This document shows, piece after piece, positions 34,544 to 43,271 of a DNA stretch of 44,718 nucleotides (position 1 is its first letter; every line of letters begins with the position of its first letter). The notes beneath the pieces were generated by a model that saw only the letters and a program-made list of their open reading frames with translations, had not been told where the DNA came from and ran no database searches. Origin of the DNA: Nostocoides sp. Soil756. GTDB taxonomy: Bacteria; Actinomycetota; Actinomycetes; Actinomycetales; Dermatophilaceae. The stretch covers positions 138,428 to 183,145 of the forward strand of contig NZ_LMSE01000004.1 in the NCBI RefSeq assembly GCF_001428065.1, given 5' to 3'. Position numbers and translations under genes: made by a program.

Positions 34544-35479
34544 ATGGTCGATGGTGGCGAGGGGGGCCGGCGACATGAGCGGCACTGGCAGACGGACCTG
34601 GATGGCGTGCTGCGGCCCGAGTGGGGGCGCGACCTACCGCCGGGGCCGGCCGGCAGAGGGGCGTGGGACGGACCCTGGGACGACGAGCCGTACCGGGCCG
34701 CCGGCCTCGTCGGGGTGGGCGACCTCCTGACGTCCCGGACCGACCTCGTGACGCGCATCGTGCTGGTCGGCGACCGGCTCGTCGACGTGGTCCGCACTTC
34801 CGCCCGCGGCAGCGAGTACGAGTGCGCGGCGCTGGAGATCGAGGACGAGGTCCGGAGGCGATCCGTGCCGGTGCCGCCACCCGCGCCCGAGCCGCCGGGT
34901 CACGAGCTCCAGCTGGCCTGGCTCGCGACCATCGTCGGTGGGACCGATGCGCTCGGTCGCCTCGACGCCGAACCGCTTCCGCCCGAGCCGCTCTCGCTGG
35001 ACGCGGTCCCTCCGCGGCTGCACGTCCGAGCCGGCGCCCTCGCCGAGCGGCTCGAGGGGCCAGCCCGCGCCCTCCTCGGCACGGAGGGCCCCACCGCCTG
35101 CCACCGCTTCCTCGCGGCCCTCCTGCGCGACGCTCCCGGGGTGCTCGGGCGCAGCGACCGCGACGACACGACGGCCGGCGCCGTCCTCTGGGCGGTCGCA
35201 CGCGGCAACGACCTGGTGGGGGCAGGTCGCCCGGTGCCGTCCAAGGCCGTGCAGGAGGTCATGGGGCTCGCGTCGTCCCCCGCCTCCCGCGGGGGCTCCC
35301 TGGCCCACGCCCTCGCCGGTGCGCGGCCGGCCTTCGGGCCGGTTGGCTACTACCGGCGTCAGCACCCCGACGTCATCCCTCTCGGCAGCCCATCCCTTCT
35401 GCTGGGATCCTTCCGGCGGCGCCTCCTGGTCCAGCGCGACATCGCCCTGGCCCTGCGGGAGAACCATCGGGCGTCGTGA
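34544..35479 (+). CDS. Uncharacterised protein in the men region (311 aa)
   Basis: I do not recognise the family. The protein looks soluble. It has a short acidic/His N-terminus (EGGRRHERHWQTDLDG), an alpha/beta stretch VTRIVLVGDRLVDVVRTSARG, and a Pro-rich linker near residue 105-115. A helical C-terminal half includes TAGAVLWAVARGNDLVG and a KAVQEVMGL helix. LGSFRRRLLVQRDIALALRE near the end resembles a basic recognition-type helix, but no named HTH motif fits. GGAGGAG lies 10 nt before ATG 34544; a GTG at 34538 is also possible. Third positions are GC-rich as in neighbours, which supports a real gene. It sits between divergent menB and menC. Confidence 0.68.
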   Translation: MVDGGEGGRRHERHWQTDLDGVLRPEWGRDLPPGPAGRGAWDGPWDDEPYRAAGLVGVGDLLTSRTDLVTRIVLVGDRLVDVVRTSARGSEYECAALEIEDEVRRRSVPVPPPAPEPPGHELQLAWLATIVGGTDALGRLDAEPLPPEPLSLDAVPPRLHVRAGALAERLEGPARALLGTEGPTACHRFLAALLRDAPGVLGRSDRDDTTAGAVLWAVARGNDLVGAGRPVPSKAVQEVMGLASSPASRGGSLAHALAGARPAFGPVGYYRRQHPDVIPLGSPSLLLGSFRRRLLVQRDIALALRENHRAS

Positions 35480-35489
35480 CGGTTCGCCC

Positions 35490-35495
35490 TACGGT
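35490..35495 (+). promoter_or_regulatory. -10 hexamer of a leaderless promoter for menC
   Basis: TACGGT ends 6 nt before the ATG at 35502, only 10 nt after the preceding stop. It suggests menC is transcribed independently of the unknown gene. Confidence 0.5.
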
Positions 35496-35501
35496 GGGAA
35501 G

Positions 35502-36500
35502 ATGACGCTGCCCTCGCTGCCCGAGGTCCTGGGATCGCTGCACGTCGTGGCGGTGCCGATGCGGGTGCCCTTCCGCGGCATCATCACGCGCGAGGTCGCG
35601 CTGGTGCGGGGACCGGCCGGGTGGGGCGAGTTCGGGCCCTTCCTCGAGTACGGCCCGGCCGAGGCCGCGCGCTGGCTGGCGGCCGCGGTGGAGTCGGCGT
35701 GGGAGGCCTGGCCCGAGCCGCTGCGCGACGAGGTGCCGGTCAACGCCACCGTGCCGGCCGTCCCGGCCGACCGGGTGGCCGGTGTGCTGGCGCGGTTCCC
35801 CGGCTGCACCACCGCCAAGGTCAAGGTGGCGGAGCGGGGCCAGGCGCTCGCCGACGACGTCGACCGGGTGGCCGCGGTGCGCGCCGTCCTGGGGCCCGCG
35901 GGCCACATCCGGGTCGACGCCAACGGGGCCTGGTCGGTCGAGGAGGCGCTCGAGGCGCTGCGCCGCCTGGCGCCCTACGACCTCGAGTACGCCGAGCAGC
36001 CGTGCGCGAGCGTCGAGGAGCTGCGCGACCTGCGGCTCGCGCTGGCCCGCGCCGGCGTGGACGTCCTGGTGGCCGCCGACGAGTCCATCCGCAAGGCCGA
36101 GGACCCGCTGCGGGTGCGCGACCTCGAGGCGGCCGACATCGTGGTCGTCAAGGTCGCCCCGTTGGGCGGGGTGCGGGCCGCGCTGGCCGTCGTCGAGGCC
36201 TGCGGGCTCCCCGCGGTCGTCTCGTCCGCGATCGACACCAGCGTCGGCATCGCGGCCGGGGTGGCGCTCGCGGCGGCCCTCCCGCGCCTCGACCACGCCT
36301 GCGGGCTCGGCACCGTGGCCCTGCTCGGCGGCGACGTGGCCGACCCGTCGTCACTGCCGCGCGACGGAGCGCTCCTGGTGGGCCGCGTCGCCGCCGACCC
36401 GTCGCTGCTCGAGCGCTGGCGCGCCACCCCCGAACGCGAGGCGTGGTGGCGCGAGCGGGTCGCCCTCTGCCACCGCGAGCTGCTGCGGAGCCACCCGTGA
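35502..36500 (+). CDS. menC: o-succinylbenzoate synthase (332 aa)
   Basis: Enolase-superfamily dehydratase making o-succinylbenzoate from SHCHC. The catalytic Lys pair is in TTAKVKVAE, the metal ligands are Asp in IRVDANGAW, Glu in LEYAEQPC and Asp in VAADESIRK, and the opposing Lys is in IVVVKVAPLGG. Length matches the actinobacterial OSBS type. The stop overlaps the VOC gene by 4 nt. menH, which supplies its substrate, is not in this window. Confidence 0.94.
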   Translation: MTLPSLPEVLGSLHVVAVPMRVPFRGIITREVALVRGPAGWGEFGPFLEYGPAEAARWLAAAVESAWEAWPEPLRDEVPVNATVPAVPADRVAGVLARFPGCTTAKVKVAERGQALADDVDRVAAVRAVLGPAGHIRVDANGAWSVEEALEALRRLAPYDLEYAEQPCASVEELRDLRLALARAGVDVLVAADESIRKAEDPLRVRDLEAADIVVVKVAPLGGVRAALAVVEACGLPAVVSSAIDTSVGIAAGVALAAALPRLDHACGLGTVALLGGDVADPSSLPRDGALLVGRVAADPSLLERWRATPEREAWWRERVALCHRELLRSHP

Positions 36501-37249
36501 CGCCGCCGGGGCCCGGCCCCGCCATCCGGTGGGCGTGGATGTTCCTCGACACCCCGCTGCCCGAGGCGCCCCGCTCCTGGGAGTTCTGGGCCGACGTGAC
36601 GGGCCAGCGCGTCGTCGACCGGCGGGGAGCGGACGGCGAGTTCGCCACCCTCGAGCCCCGGTCGGGTGCGGCGTGGGTCAAGCTCCAGGCGGTCGTCGAG
36701 GGGCCGGGCGGGGTGCACCTCGACCTCGACGTCGACGACGTGGCGGCGGCTGCGGCGCACGCCGAGTCGTTGGGCGCCCGGCGGATCGGGGCCATCGGCG
36801 ACACGGTGGTCATCCTGGAGTCCCCCGGCGGGTTCGTGCACTGCCTCACGACCTGGCGCGGCGCGTCCGGCCAGGAGCGGGGTGGGCTGACCAGCATCCT
36901 CGACCAGGTCTGCCTCGACGTCCCCCGGGCGAGGTGGGACGCCGAGAACGCGTACTGGACGGCCCTGACCGGCTGGCCGTGGCGCGCGTCCGACGAGCCG
37001 GGGTTCGCCGCGGTCAGCGCCGGGCAGTCGATGCCGTTCCGTGTCCTGCTGCAGCGGCTCGGCGAGCAGGACGGCCCGGTGCGGGGCCACGTCGACCTCG
37101 CCTGCCTCGACCGCGCGGCCGACACCGAACGGCACGTCGCGGCGGGGGCGCGGGTGCGGTCGGTCCACCCCTTCTGGACGGTGCTCGAGGACCCCGTCGG
37201 GCGGGTCTACTGTCTCACCGACCGCAGCCCGATGCCGGTGGCGCGCTGA
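36497..37249 (+). CDS. VOC/glyoxalase-superfamily protein, two domains (250 aa)
   Basis: Two tandem vicinal-oxygen-chelate modules: about residues 12-120 (starting WAWMFLDTPL and ending with GGFVHCLTTW) and 130-245 (starting LDQVCLDVPRARWDAENAYWTALTG... region and ending VGRVYCLTDR). Such proteins usually bind a metal with His/Glu ligands; candidate His residues are in GVHLDLDV and GHVDLACL. Substrate and reaction are unknown. GTG at 36497 overlaps menC, so it is co-translated. It is convergent with mycothione reductase, with a 4-nt gap. Confidence 0.83.
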   Translation: MTPPGPGPAIRWAWMFLDTPLPEAPRSWEFWADVTGQRVVDRRGADGEFATLEPRSGAAWVKLQAVVEGPGGVHLDLDVDDVAAAAAHAESLGARRIGAIGDTVVILESPGGFVHCLTTWRGASGQERGGLTSILDQVCLDVPRARWDAENAYWTALTGWPWRASDEPGFAAVSAGQSMPFRVLLQRLGEQDGPVRGHVDLACLDRAADTERHVAAGARVRSVHPFWTVLEDPVGRVYCLTDRSPMPVAR

Positions 37250-37253
37250 GGCG

Positions 37254-38651
37254 TCAGGACGTGAGCGGCAGGCCGAGGAGGGCGTTCTCGACCAGCTCGG
37301 CCAGGGCCGGGTGGATCCAGTACTGCCCGCGCGCGACCTCGTGTGCGGTCTGCCCGAGGGATGCGGCCTGGATCAGCGGCTGGATGATGCTGGACGCCTG
37401 CGGGCCGAGGCAGTGCGCGGCCAGCAGGTGCCCGTCGGGGGTGGCGTGCACGGTCAGGAGGCCGCTGGTGTCCTCCAGGGCCCAGCCGTAGGCGACGTCG
37501 CCCACGGCCTGGGTGTAGGTGACGTACGCGGTGCCGGCCTCGTCGAGGGCCGCCGCGGTGGGGCCGAACGACGCGACCTGCGGGTGCCCGAACACCGCGT
37601 GCGGCACGGGGGAGAGGTCGTTACGGCGGGGGAGGGCATCGGTGCGCCCCAGGTCGACCGCGAGGTTGTGGGCGACGACGCGGGCCTCGTGGTTGGCCAC
37701 GTGCTTGAGCTGGTGCTCGCTGCTGATGTCGCCCAGGGCCCAGACCCGCTCGACGCTGGTGCGCTGCTGGTCGTCGACGGCGATGCGCCCGTCGGGATGG
37801 GTGCGGAGCCCGCCCGCGGTGGCGTCGACGAGGTCGGAGTTGGGGCGGCGGCCGACGGCGAGCAGGACGGCCTCGGCCTCGACGTGCCCGGCGCCGTCGG
37901 GGCCCTCGACCTCGAGGCGCCAGACGCCGTCGGTGCGCGCGGCCCCGGTGACCTGGGTCGACAGGCGCAGGTCGTAGCGCCGGCGCGCGAGCTCGGTGTA
38001 GCGCTCGGAGACCTCGTACTCCTCGGCCATCAGCAGCCGCGCCGAGCGCTGCACCTGGGTGACCTGCACCCCCAGGCCGGCGAAGACGTGGGCCATCTCG
38101 CACGCGACGAACCCGCCGCCCACGACGGCCATCCGCGCCGGCAGCGCATCCATCCGCATGACCGTGTCGGAGGTGTGGACGCCGCGCTCGGGGTCGGCGC
38201 CGGTCAGCCCGTCGATCGCGAGACCGACGGCGCGGCTGCCGGCGGCCACGACGAGGCGGTCGGCGGTCACCTCCTCGCCGGTGTCGAGGACCAGGCGGCG
38301 CTCGCCGGTGAACCGGGCGCGGGTGCGGTAGAGGGTGACGTGCTCCTGACCGCGCCGGTACTCCTCGCCGCCGGCGCTGATCGGGTCGATGCGTCCGAAG
38401 ATGCGGTCGCGGATGGCCGGCCAGTCGACCGTCGGCGGAGCGAAGGTGACGCCGAGGCGGTGCGCGTCGGCGGCCTCGACCACCCGGTCGGCCGGCAGCA
38501 CGAACATCTTGGTCGGGATGCAGCCGACGTTGAGACAGGTGCCACCGAAGACGCCCTTCTCGACGATCGCCACGTCGAGGCCCTCGAGCTGGGGGACCAG
38601 GAGGGAGTTCCCCGAGCCGCTGCCGATGATGACGAGGTCGTGGTGGGGCAT
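37254..38651 (-). CDS. mtr: Mycothione reductase (465 aa)
   Basis: FAD/NADPH disulfide reductase that regenerates mycothiol from mycothione. The FAD motif is VIIGSGSGNSLL, the redox pair Cys39-Cys44 is in GGTCLNVGCIPTK, the NADPH motif is AVVGGGFVACEMAHVF, and the proton relay His447 and Glu452 are in YWIHPALAELVE. It is closer to Mtr than to lipoamide dehydrogenase (FLPADRV-type helix after the Cys pair, GSGSGN start), though substrate needs testing. ATG at 38651 follows a TACGCT hexamer by 7 nt on the minus strand, so it is probably leaderless. Confidence 0.92.
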   Translation of the reverse strand: MPHHDLVIIGSGSGNSLLVPQLEGLDVAIVEKGVFGGTCLNVGCIPTKMFVLPADRVVEAADAHRLGVTFAPPTVDWPAIRDRIFGRIDPISAGGEEYRRGQEHVTLYRTRARFTGERRLVLDTGEEVTADRLVVAAGSRAVGLAIDGLTGADPERGVHTSDTVMRMDALPARMAVVGGGFVACEMAHVFAGLGVQVTQVQRSARLLMAEEYEVSERYTELARRRYDLRLSTQVTGAARTDGVWRLEVEGPDGAGHVEAEAVLLAVGRRPNSDLVDATAGGLRTHPDGRIAVDDQQRTSVERVWALGDISSEHQLKHVANHEARVVAHNLAVDLGRTDALPRRNDLSPVPHAVFGHPQVASFGPTAAALDEAGTAYVTYTQAVGDVAYGWALEDTSGLLTVHATPDGHLLAAHCLGPQASSIIQPLIQAASLGQTAHEVARGQYWIHPALAELVENALLGLPLTS

Positions 38652-38658
38652 GGCGCCC

Positions 38659-38664
38659 AGCGTA
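38659..38664 (-). promoter_or_regulatory. -10 hexamer of a leaderless promoter for mtr
   Basis: TACGCT on the minus strand ends 7 nt before the ATG at 38651. Confidence 0.5.
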
Positions 38665-38784
38665 GGTGGGCCCCCGTCGTCCACAGGCGCCGAGACCCGG
38701 CCCACCCGTCCACAGTCGGGACGCCGGGGCTGGCGCGCCGTCGCGGGGCGCGGTGGGCTGGGGGCCGGAGGAGAGGGGGTCCGG

Positions 38785-39057
38785 ATGGACGAGGTGTCCG
38801 ACTTCGAGGGTCTACTGGCCCAGGTGCGGGGGGCGCGCGCGGTGGTCGAGGCGCACCGGGCGGCGCTCGGACGGCCGGCACTGGTCTGGTGGGAGGGCGT
38901 GGCGGCCGACCGCTACCGGGCGCTGGTCGACGAGCGACGTGCGGCGCTCGCGCGGGTGGGCGACGAGCTCGGATGGCTCGAGGAGGCGGTGGCGGGACTC
39001 CTGCTCATCGCTCGGCAGGAGGCCGAGGTTGGCCGGGTCGTCGGGCGGGCGTCGTGA
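38785..39057 (+). CDS. WXG100/ESAT-6-like small helical protein (90 aa)
   Basis: A 90-residue helical protein with a central Trp-Glu-Gly (Trp36-Gly38 in LVWWEGVAADRYRALVDE) between two long predicted helices. This is the layout of WXG100 proteins exported by type VII secretion systems. The C-terminal YxxxD/E export signal is not obvious, and the second helix continues to RQEAEVGRVVGRAS. GGAGGAGAGGGGG (38768-38780) precedes the ATG at 38785 and makes the start firm. It lies 10 nt before a gene with an ESX-like N-terminus fused to a hydrolase. No EccC, EccB or other secretion gene is in the window. Identity as WXG100 is inference from the motif and length. Confidence 0.68.
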   Translation: MDEVSDFEGLLAQVRGARAVVEAHRAALGRPALVWWEGVAADRYRALVDERRAALARVGDELGWLEEAVAGLLLIARQEAEVGRVVGRAS

Positions 39058-39067
39058 GGGCGGCGGG

Positions 39068-40189
39068 ATGACCCGGGTGCGGGTGCGCTCGGAAGCCCTG
39101 CGCGCCGCGTCCGCGCGGCTCGGCGAGGCGGCCGACGAGCTGCGCCAGGTGGCCGCGGCCGTCCGGGCCGCCTTGGCGCGGTGCCGGTCACCGGGTCTCG
39201 ACCCGACGGCGCTGGTGGCGTGGTGGCGGGTCGAGACCGACGGGGTGCGGATCGTCGGGCCGGCCGGGCTGTGGGGGGTGGCGCTGGGCTTGGACGCGCT
39301 CGCGACCCGGCTCTCGGTGGCGGCCCGGGCGTACGCCCAGGTGGAGGACGCGGTGGCGGCGACGATGGCCGGGGTGCGGGTCGGCGCCGACCTCGGGGCA
39401 TGCTGTGGGTACCTCGGCGAGGGCGGAGCCGCGGTGTCGGTGCGGCCCGTCCCCGCCGTCGGGGCGGTGTCGCCGCTGACCGGCCCGGCCGACCTGGTGG
39501 CGCTGGGCGACGGGCTCGACGGAGGCCGGGTGCGGGTCGTCGAGCTCGACGACGGGGCAGGTGGCTCGGCGTGGGTCGTGGCCGTCCCGGGCACCCAGGA
39601 GTGGTCGCCCCGGTCGGGGCCGAACCCCTTCGACCTGACCAGCGACGTGCGGGCGGTGACCGGCGACGCCACCCTCGCGGCGGCCGGGGTGACCGCGGCG
39701 CTCGAGCGGGCCTGGGCGGCGTCGGGTGGCCCGGGGCGGCACCGGTCGGACCCCGTGCTGCTCGTCGGCCACAGCCAGGGCGGCATCCTGGCGGCGGCGC
39801 TCGCGGCCGACCCGGGGTTCCGGGCCGGGCACCGGGTCACCCACCTGCTGACCACCGGTTCGCCCGTGGGGGCGTTCCCCGTCCCGGCGTCGGTGCGGGT
39901 GCTCTCGGTCGAGCACGCCGACGACCCGGTGCCCACCCTCGACCTGACACCCAACCCCGCCCGGTCGTCGTGGCTGACGCTGCGGGTGGGGGCCGGGCCA
40001 CCGGTCGACGTCGGCCGGCACGCGCTGGCCGGCTATGTGACGACGATGCGGGCGGCCGAGGGCGCGCCGCGGGGGACGGTGTCCGGGCTCGGGGCGTGGG
40101 AGGCGTCGGCCGGCCCCTTCCTGCACCGGCCGGTGCGCTCTGTCCACGAGGTCGTGGTCGAGCGCGGGTGGCAGAATCCGCCGACGTGA
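39068..40189 (+). CDS. Alpha/beta hydrolase with helical ESX-like N-terminus (373 aa)
   Basis: Residues 1-110 are predicted to be helical with a WW pair at 52-53, reminiscent of LXG/WXG-type targeting domains. From about residue 135 the protein is an alpha/beta hydrolase or lipase. The nucleophile elbow GHSQG carries Ser236, an acid is Asp285 or Asp286 in VEHADDPVPTLD, and His318 in VGRHALAGYV completes a triad. There is no signal peptide. It follows the WXG100-like gene by 10 nt, and its stop overlaps menD by 4 nt (GTGA), so it is translationally coupled to a menaquinone gene. Substrate unknown. It could be a secreted lipase or effector, or an intracellular esterase. Confidence 0.78.
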   Translation: MTRVRVRSEALRAASARLGEAADELRQVAAAVRAALARCRSPGLDPTALVAWWRVETDGVRIVGPAGLWGVALGLDALATRLSVAARAYAQVEDAVAATMAGVRVGADLGACCGYLGEGGAAVSVRPVPAVGAVSPLTGPADLVALGDGLDGGRVRVVELDDGAGGSAWVVAVPGTQEWSPRSGPNPFDLTSDVRAVTGDATLAAAGVTAALERAWAASGGPGRHRSDPVLLVGHSQGGILAAALAADPGFRAGHRVTHLLTTGSPVGAFPVPASVRVLSVEHADDPVPTLDLTPNPARSSWLTLRVGAGPPVDVGRHALAGYVTTMRAAEGAPRGTVSGLGAWEASAGPFLHRPVRSVHEVVVERGWQNPPT

Positions 40190-41931
40190 ACCCCTCCACG
40201 GCGCTGGCGTCGGTCCTGGTCGACGAGCTCGTCCGGGGCGGGGTGCGTGAGGTCGTGCTGGCGCCGGGGTCGCGCTCGGCCCCGTTGGCCTACGCGCTGC
40301 TCGCGGCGGAGGCGACGGGGCGGCTGCGGCTGCACGTGCGCGTCGACGAGCGGTCGGCCGGGTTCCTGGCGTTGGGGCTGGCGAAGGGCTCCGATGGCCC
40401 GGTCGCGGTGGTCACGACCTCCGGAACGGCGGTCGCCAACCTGCACCCGGCCGTCCTCGAGGCCCACCACGCCGGCGTCCCGCTCGTCGTGATGTCGGCC
40501 GACCGGCCGCACGAGCTGCGCGGCACGGGGGCCAACCAGACGACCCAGCAGCCGGGCCTCTTCGCGGGCGCTGTGCGCTGGCAGGCCGACCTCCCGGCCC
40601 CGGAGGTGGTCCCGGGCGAGGCGGTCGGGAGTGGGCCCTGGCGCACCCTCGTCGTGCGCGCCCTGGCAGCGGCCACCGGGGTGCTCGGGGCCGACCCGGG
40701 GCCGGTCCACCTCGACGTCGGCTTCCGCGACCCGCTCGTCCCGGACCGGGACGACGCCGACCTCGCGCCGGCGGCCCTGCCGGAGCACCTGCGCGGCCGC
40801 CCGGACGGAGCGCCCTGGACGCAGGTGCGCCGCGCCGACGAGCCCCACGGTCACGCGCTCGCCGACCTCGACCGCACCCTGGTCGTGGTGGGTGACGACG
40901 GGGGCTCCGGGCGCGGCGCGGCGGCCGTCGAATGGGCGGCCTCCCACGGCTGGCCGGTCGTCGCCGAGCCCTTCGTGGGGCCGCGTGCCCGGGCCGAGGC
41001 GGTACCGCACGGCCCGCTCCTGCTCACCGCCACCGACTGGGTCGACGCCCACGTTCCCGAGCGCGTGGTGGTGGTCGGTCGGGTGACCCTGGCCCGCCCG
41101 GTCGCGGCGCTGCTGCGTCGCCCGGACGTTCGGGTCGAGGTGGTCAGCGCCGCCACGACCTGGCCCGACCCGTCACACGTCGCCGCCGCGGTGCACCCCT
41201 TCGCCGTCATCGACGCGGACCTGCGCCACGGCCGCGGCCCGGCACCGCGCAGCGACTGGGCACGGGCCTGGGACGACGCCGGCCGCCGGCTCGCCGATGC
41301 CGTTGCCGCGCAGGGCTTCCCGTGGCCCAGTGGGTTGGCCGTCGCCGCGACCGTCCACGACGCGCTGCCCGCCGACGGCGTCCTCGTCCTCGGCTCGTCC
41401 AACGCGGTGCGCGACCTCGATCTCGCCACCGCCGGGCGCGCCGGCGACCCGCCCGTGGGCATCAAGGTCCACGCGAACCGCGGGTTGGCCGGCATCGACG
41501 GGATGGTCTCGACCGCCGCCGGGGTCGCCCTGGGGATCGGCCGCCCGACGCACGCGCTGCTCGGCGACCTGACGTTCCTGCACGACGCGAACGGCCTGCT
41601 CATCGGCCCGGGGGAGCCGCGACCCGACCTCACCCTCGTGGTCGTCAACGACGACGGCGGCGGCATCTTCACGACGCTCGAGCCCGGGGCACCCGAGCGG
41701 TCCGCCGCCTTCGAGCGCGTCTTCGGCACCCCCACCGGCACCGACCTCGCGGCGCTGTGCGGGGCCCACGGCGTCGGGCACACCCTCGTCGACACTCCGG
41801 CGGCGCTCGCCGACGAGGTGCGTCGGCTCCCTGCGGGGCTGCGGGTCGTCGAGGTCAGGGTCGACCGCGGCACCCACCGGCAGGCCCACGCCGACCTGCG
41901 TGCCCTGGCCGCCCGCATCCTCACCGTCTGA
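40186..41931 (+). CDS. menD: 2-succinyl-5-enolpyruvyl-6-hydroxy-3-cyclohexene-1-carboxylate synthase (581 aa)
   Basis: ThDP enzyme joining 2-oxoglutarate to isochorismate, the first committed step of menaquinone synthesis. VVLAPGSRSAPLAYALL and the cofactor-activating Glu in VRVDERSAGFLALGLAK are near the N-terminus; TTSGTAVANLHPAV follows. The ThDP/Mg motif is LLGDLTFLHDANGLL with VVNDDGGGIF. GTG at 40186 overlaps the hydrolase stop by 4 nt. A CAGAAT hexamer (40172-40177), 8 nt upstream, may also give a separate leaderless start. Its isochorismate would come from menF, convergent at 43272-44591. Confidence 0.95.
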   Translation: MNPSTALASVLVDELVRGGVREVVLAPGSRSAPLAYALLAAEATGRLRLHVRVDERSAGFLALGLAKGSDGPVAVVTTSGTAVANLHPAVLEAHHAGVPLVVMSADRPHELRGTGANQTTQQPGLFAGAVRWQADLPAPEVVPGEAVGSGPWRTLVVRALAAATGVLGADPGPVHLDVGFRDPLVPDRDDADLAPAALPEHLRGRPDGAPWTQVRRADEPHGHALADLDRTLVVVGDDGGSGRGAAAVEWAASHGWPVVAEPFVGPRARAEAVPHGPLLLTATDWVDAHVPERVVVVGRVTLARPVAALLRRPDVRVEVVSAATTWPDPSHVAAAVHPFAVIDADLRHGRGPAPRSDWARAWDDAGRRLADAVAAQGFPWPSGLAVAATVHDALPADGVLVLGSSNAVRDLDLATAGRAGDPPVGIKVHANRGLAGIDGMVSTAAGVALGIGRPTHALLGDLTFLHDANGLLIGPGEPRPDLTLVVVNDDGGGIFTTLEPGAPERSAAFERVFGTPTGTDLAALCGAHGVGHTLVDTPAALADEVRRLPAGLRVVEVRVDRGTHRQAHADLRALAARILTV

Positions 41932-42002
41932 GCCGAGCCGGGGAAGCGCGCCGGTGTCGAGGGTCGCGCGGGGGCGATTTCCGAGCGGGATGCGGAGGTT
42001 GC

Positions 42003-42008
42003 GAGAAT
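42003..42008 (+). promoter_or_regulatory. -10-like hexamer before menJ
   Basis: GAGAAT ends 6 nt before the GTG at 42015. The first base departs from TANNNT, but the spacing is the same as at other leaderless starts in the window. Confidence 0.4.
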
Positions 42009-42014
42009 CGAGGC

Positions 42015-43247
42015 GTGCCCGCCACCCCCACCCGTACCGACGTCCTCGTCGTCGGCGCCGGCCCGGCCGGGGCCTCGGCCGCGGCCTGGTCCGCCCGCGC
42101 CGGCCGCGACGTCGTGCTCGCCGACGCCGCGGTCTTCCCGCGCGACAAGACCTGCGGTGACGGGCTCACCCCGCGGGCCGTCGAGGAGCTCGACCGGCTC
42201 GGGCTCGGCGACTGGGTGCGCAGCCACACCGTCAACCAGGGCCTGCGCGCCCACGGCTTCGGGCAGACGCTGCACCTGCGCTGGCCCGGGGGGACCCTGC
42301 CCGACCACGGCTCGGCCGTGCCGCGCACCGAGCTCGACGCCCGCATCCGGCAGGTCGCGCTCGACGACGGTGCCACCGGGGTCGAGGGGGCCAAGGCCGT
42401 CGACGCGCGCGTCGAGGGTGGCCGGGTCCGCGCCGTCACCTTCCGCCGTGGCGAGGAGACCTTCGACATCGAGTGCGAGCGGCTGGTCGTGGCCGACGGC
42501 GTGCGCTCCGGCCTGGGCAAGGTCCTCGGCCGGGAGTGGCACCAGGACACCGTGTACGCCGTGGCCGGTCGCTGCTACGTCGACTCCGACCGCTCCGACG
42601 ACCCCTGGATCAGCAGCCACCTCGAGCTGCGCGGCGAGTCCGGCGAGGCGCTGCCCGGCTACGGCTGGATCTTCCCCCTCGGCGGCGGCCAGGTGAACGT
42701 CGGCGTCGGCACCCTCGCCACCACCAAGCGACCCGCCTCGGTGGCCATCAAGCCGCTCATGAAGCACTACACCGACGAGCGCCGCGCCGAGTTCGGCCTC
42801 ACCGGCGAGCAGCGGATGCCGACCTCGGCGCTGCTGCCGATGGGCGGCGCGGTCAGCGGCGTCGCGGGCGCCAACTGGGCCCTGGTGGGGGATGCCGCCG
42901 CGTGCGTCAACCCGCTCAACGGCGAGGGCATCGACTACGGCCTCGAGACGGGCCGGCTCATGGCCGCGCACCTCGACGACGACCTGCTCACGGCCTGGCC
43001 GGCCCTGCTGCGCGAGGAGTACGGCGACGCCTTCTCGGTGGCGCGGCGGCTCGCGGCGATCTTCACGGTGCCGAAGACCCTCTCGGCCCTGGGCCCGGTG
43101 GGGATGCGCAGCGACTGGCTGATGACGCTGGCCCTGCGTTGGATGGGCAACCTCGTCACCGACGAGGACCGCGACCGCTCGGCCCGCATCTGGCGTTGGG
43201 CCGGCCGCCGCTCCATCAACCTCGACGCCCGCCCGCCCTTCACCTGA
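42015..43247 (+). CDS. menJ: Geranylgeranyl/menaquinone reductase family flavoprotein, MenJ-like (410 aa)
   Basis: FAD-dependent reductase that in M. tuberculosis (Rv0561c) saturates one isoprene unit of menaquinone. The FAD motif is DVLVVGAGPAGASAAAWSARAG (about residues 9-30), followed by FPRDKTCGDGLTPRA. The second flavin motif is ALVGDAAACVNPLNGEGIDYGLETG. Length matches the family. It lies 83 nt after menD and is convergent with menF across a 24-nt gap. Its place at the end of the men genes supports a quinone substrate over chlorophyll- or archaeal-lipid-type roles. Confidence 0.9.
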   Translation: MPATPTRTDVLVVGAGPAGASAAAWSARAGRDVVLADAAVFPRDKTCGDGLTPRAVEELDRLGLGDWVRSHTVNQGLRAHGFGQTLHLRWPGGTLPDHGSAVPRTELDARIRQVALDDGATGVEGAKAVDARVEGGRVRAVTFRRGEETFDIECERLVVADGVRSGLGKVLGREWHQDTVYAVAGRCYVDSDRSDDPWISSHLELRGESGEALPGYGWIFPLGGGQVNVGVGTLATTKRPASVAIKPLMKHYTDERRAEFGLTGEQRMPTSALLPMGGAVSGVAGANWALVGDAAACVNPLNGEGIDYGLETGRLMAAHLDDDLLTAWPALLREEYGDAFSVARRLAAIFTVPKTLSALGPVGMRSDWLMTLALRWMGNLVTDEDRDRSARIWRWAGRRSINLDARPPFT

Positions 43248-43271
43248 CCGGCCGGTCGTCGCCGCTGGGGG

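Noticed and set aside
37254-38651. Dihydrolipoamide dehydrogenase for the flavoprotein disulfide reductase
   Set aside because: The GSGSGN start and the sequence after the redox cysteines fit mycothione reductase better, and no 2-oxoacid dehydrogenase genes are nearby.
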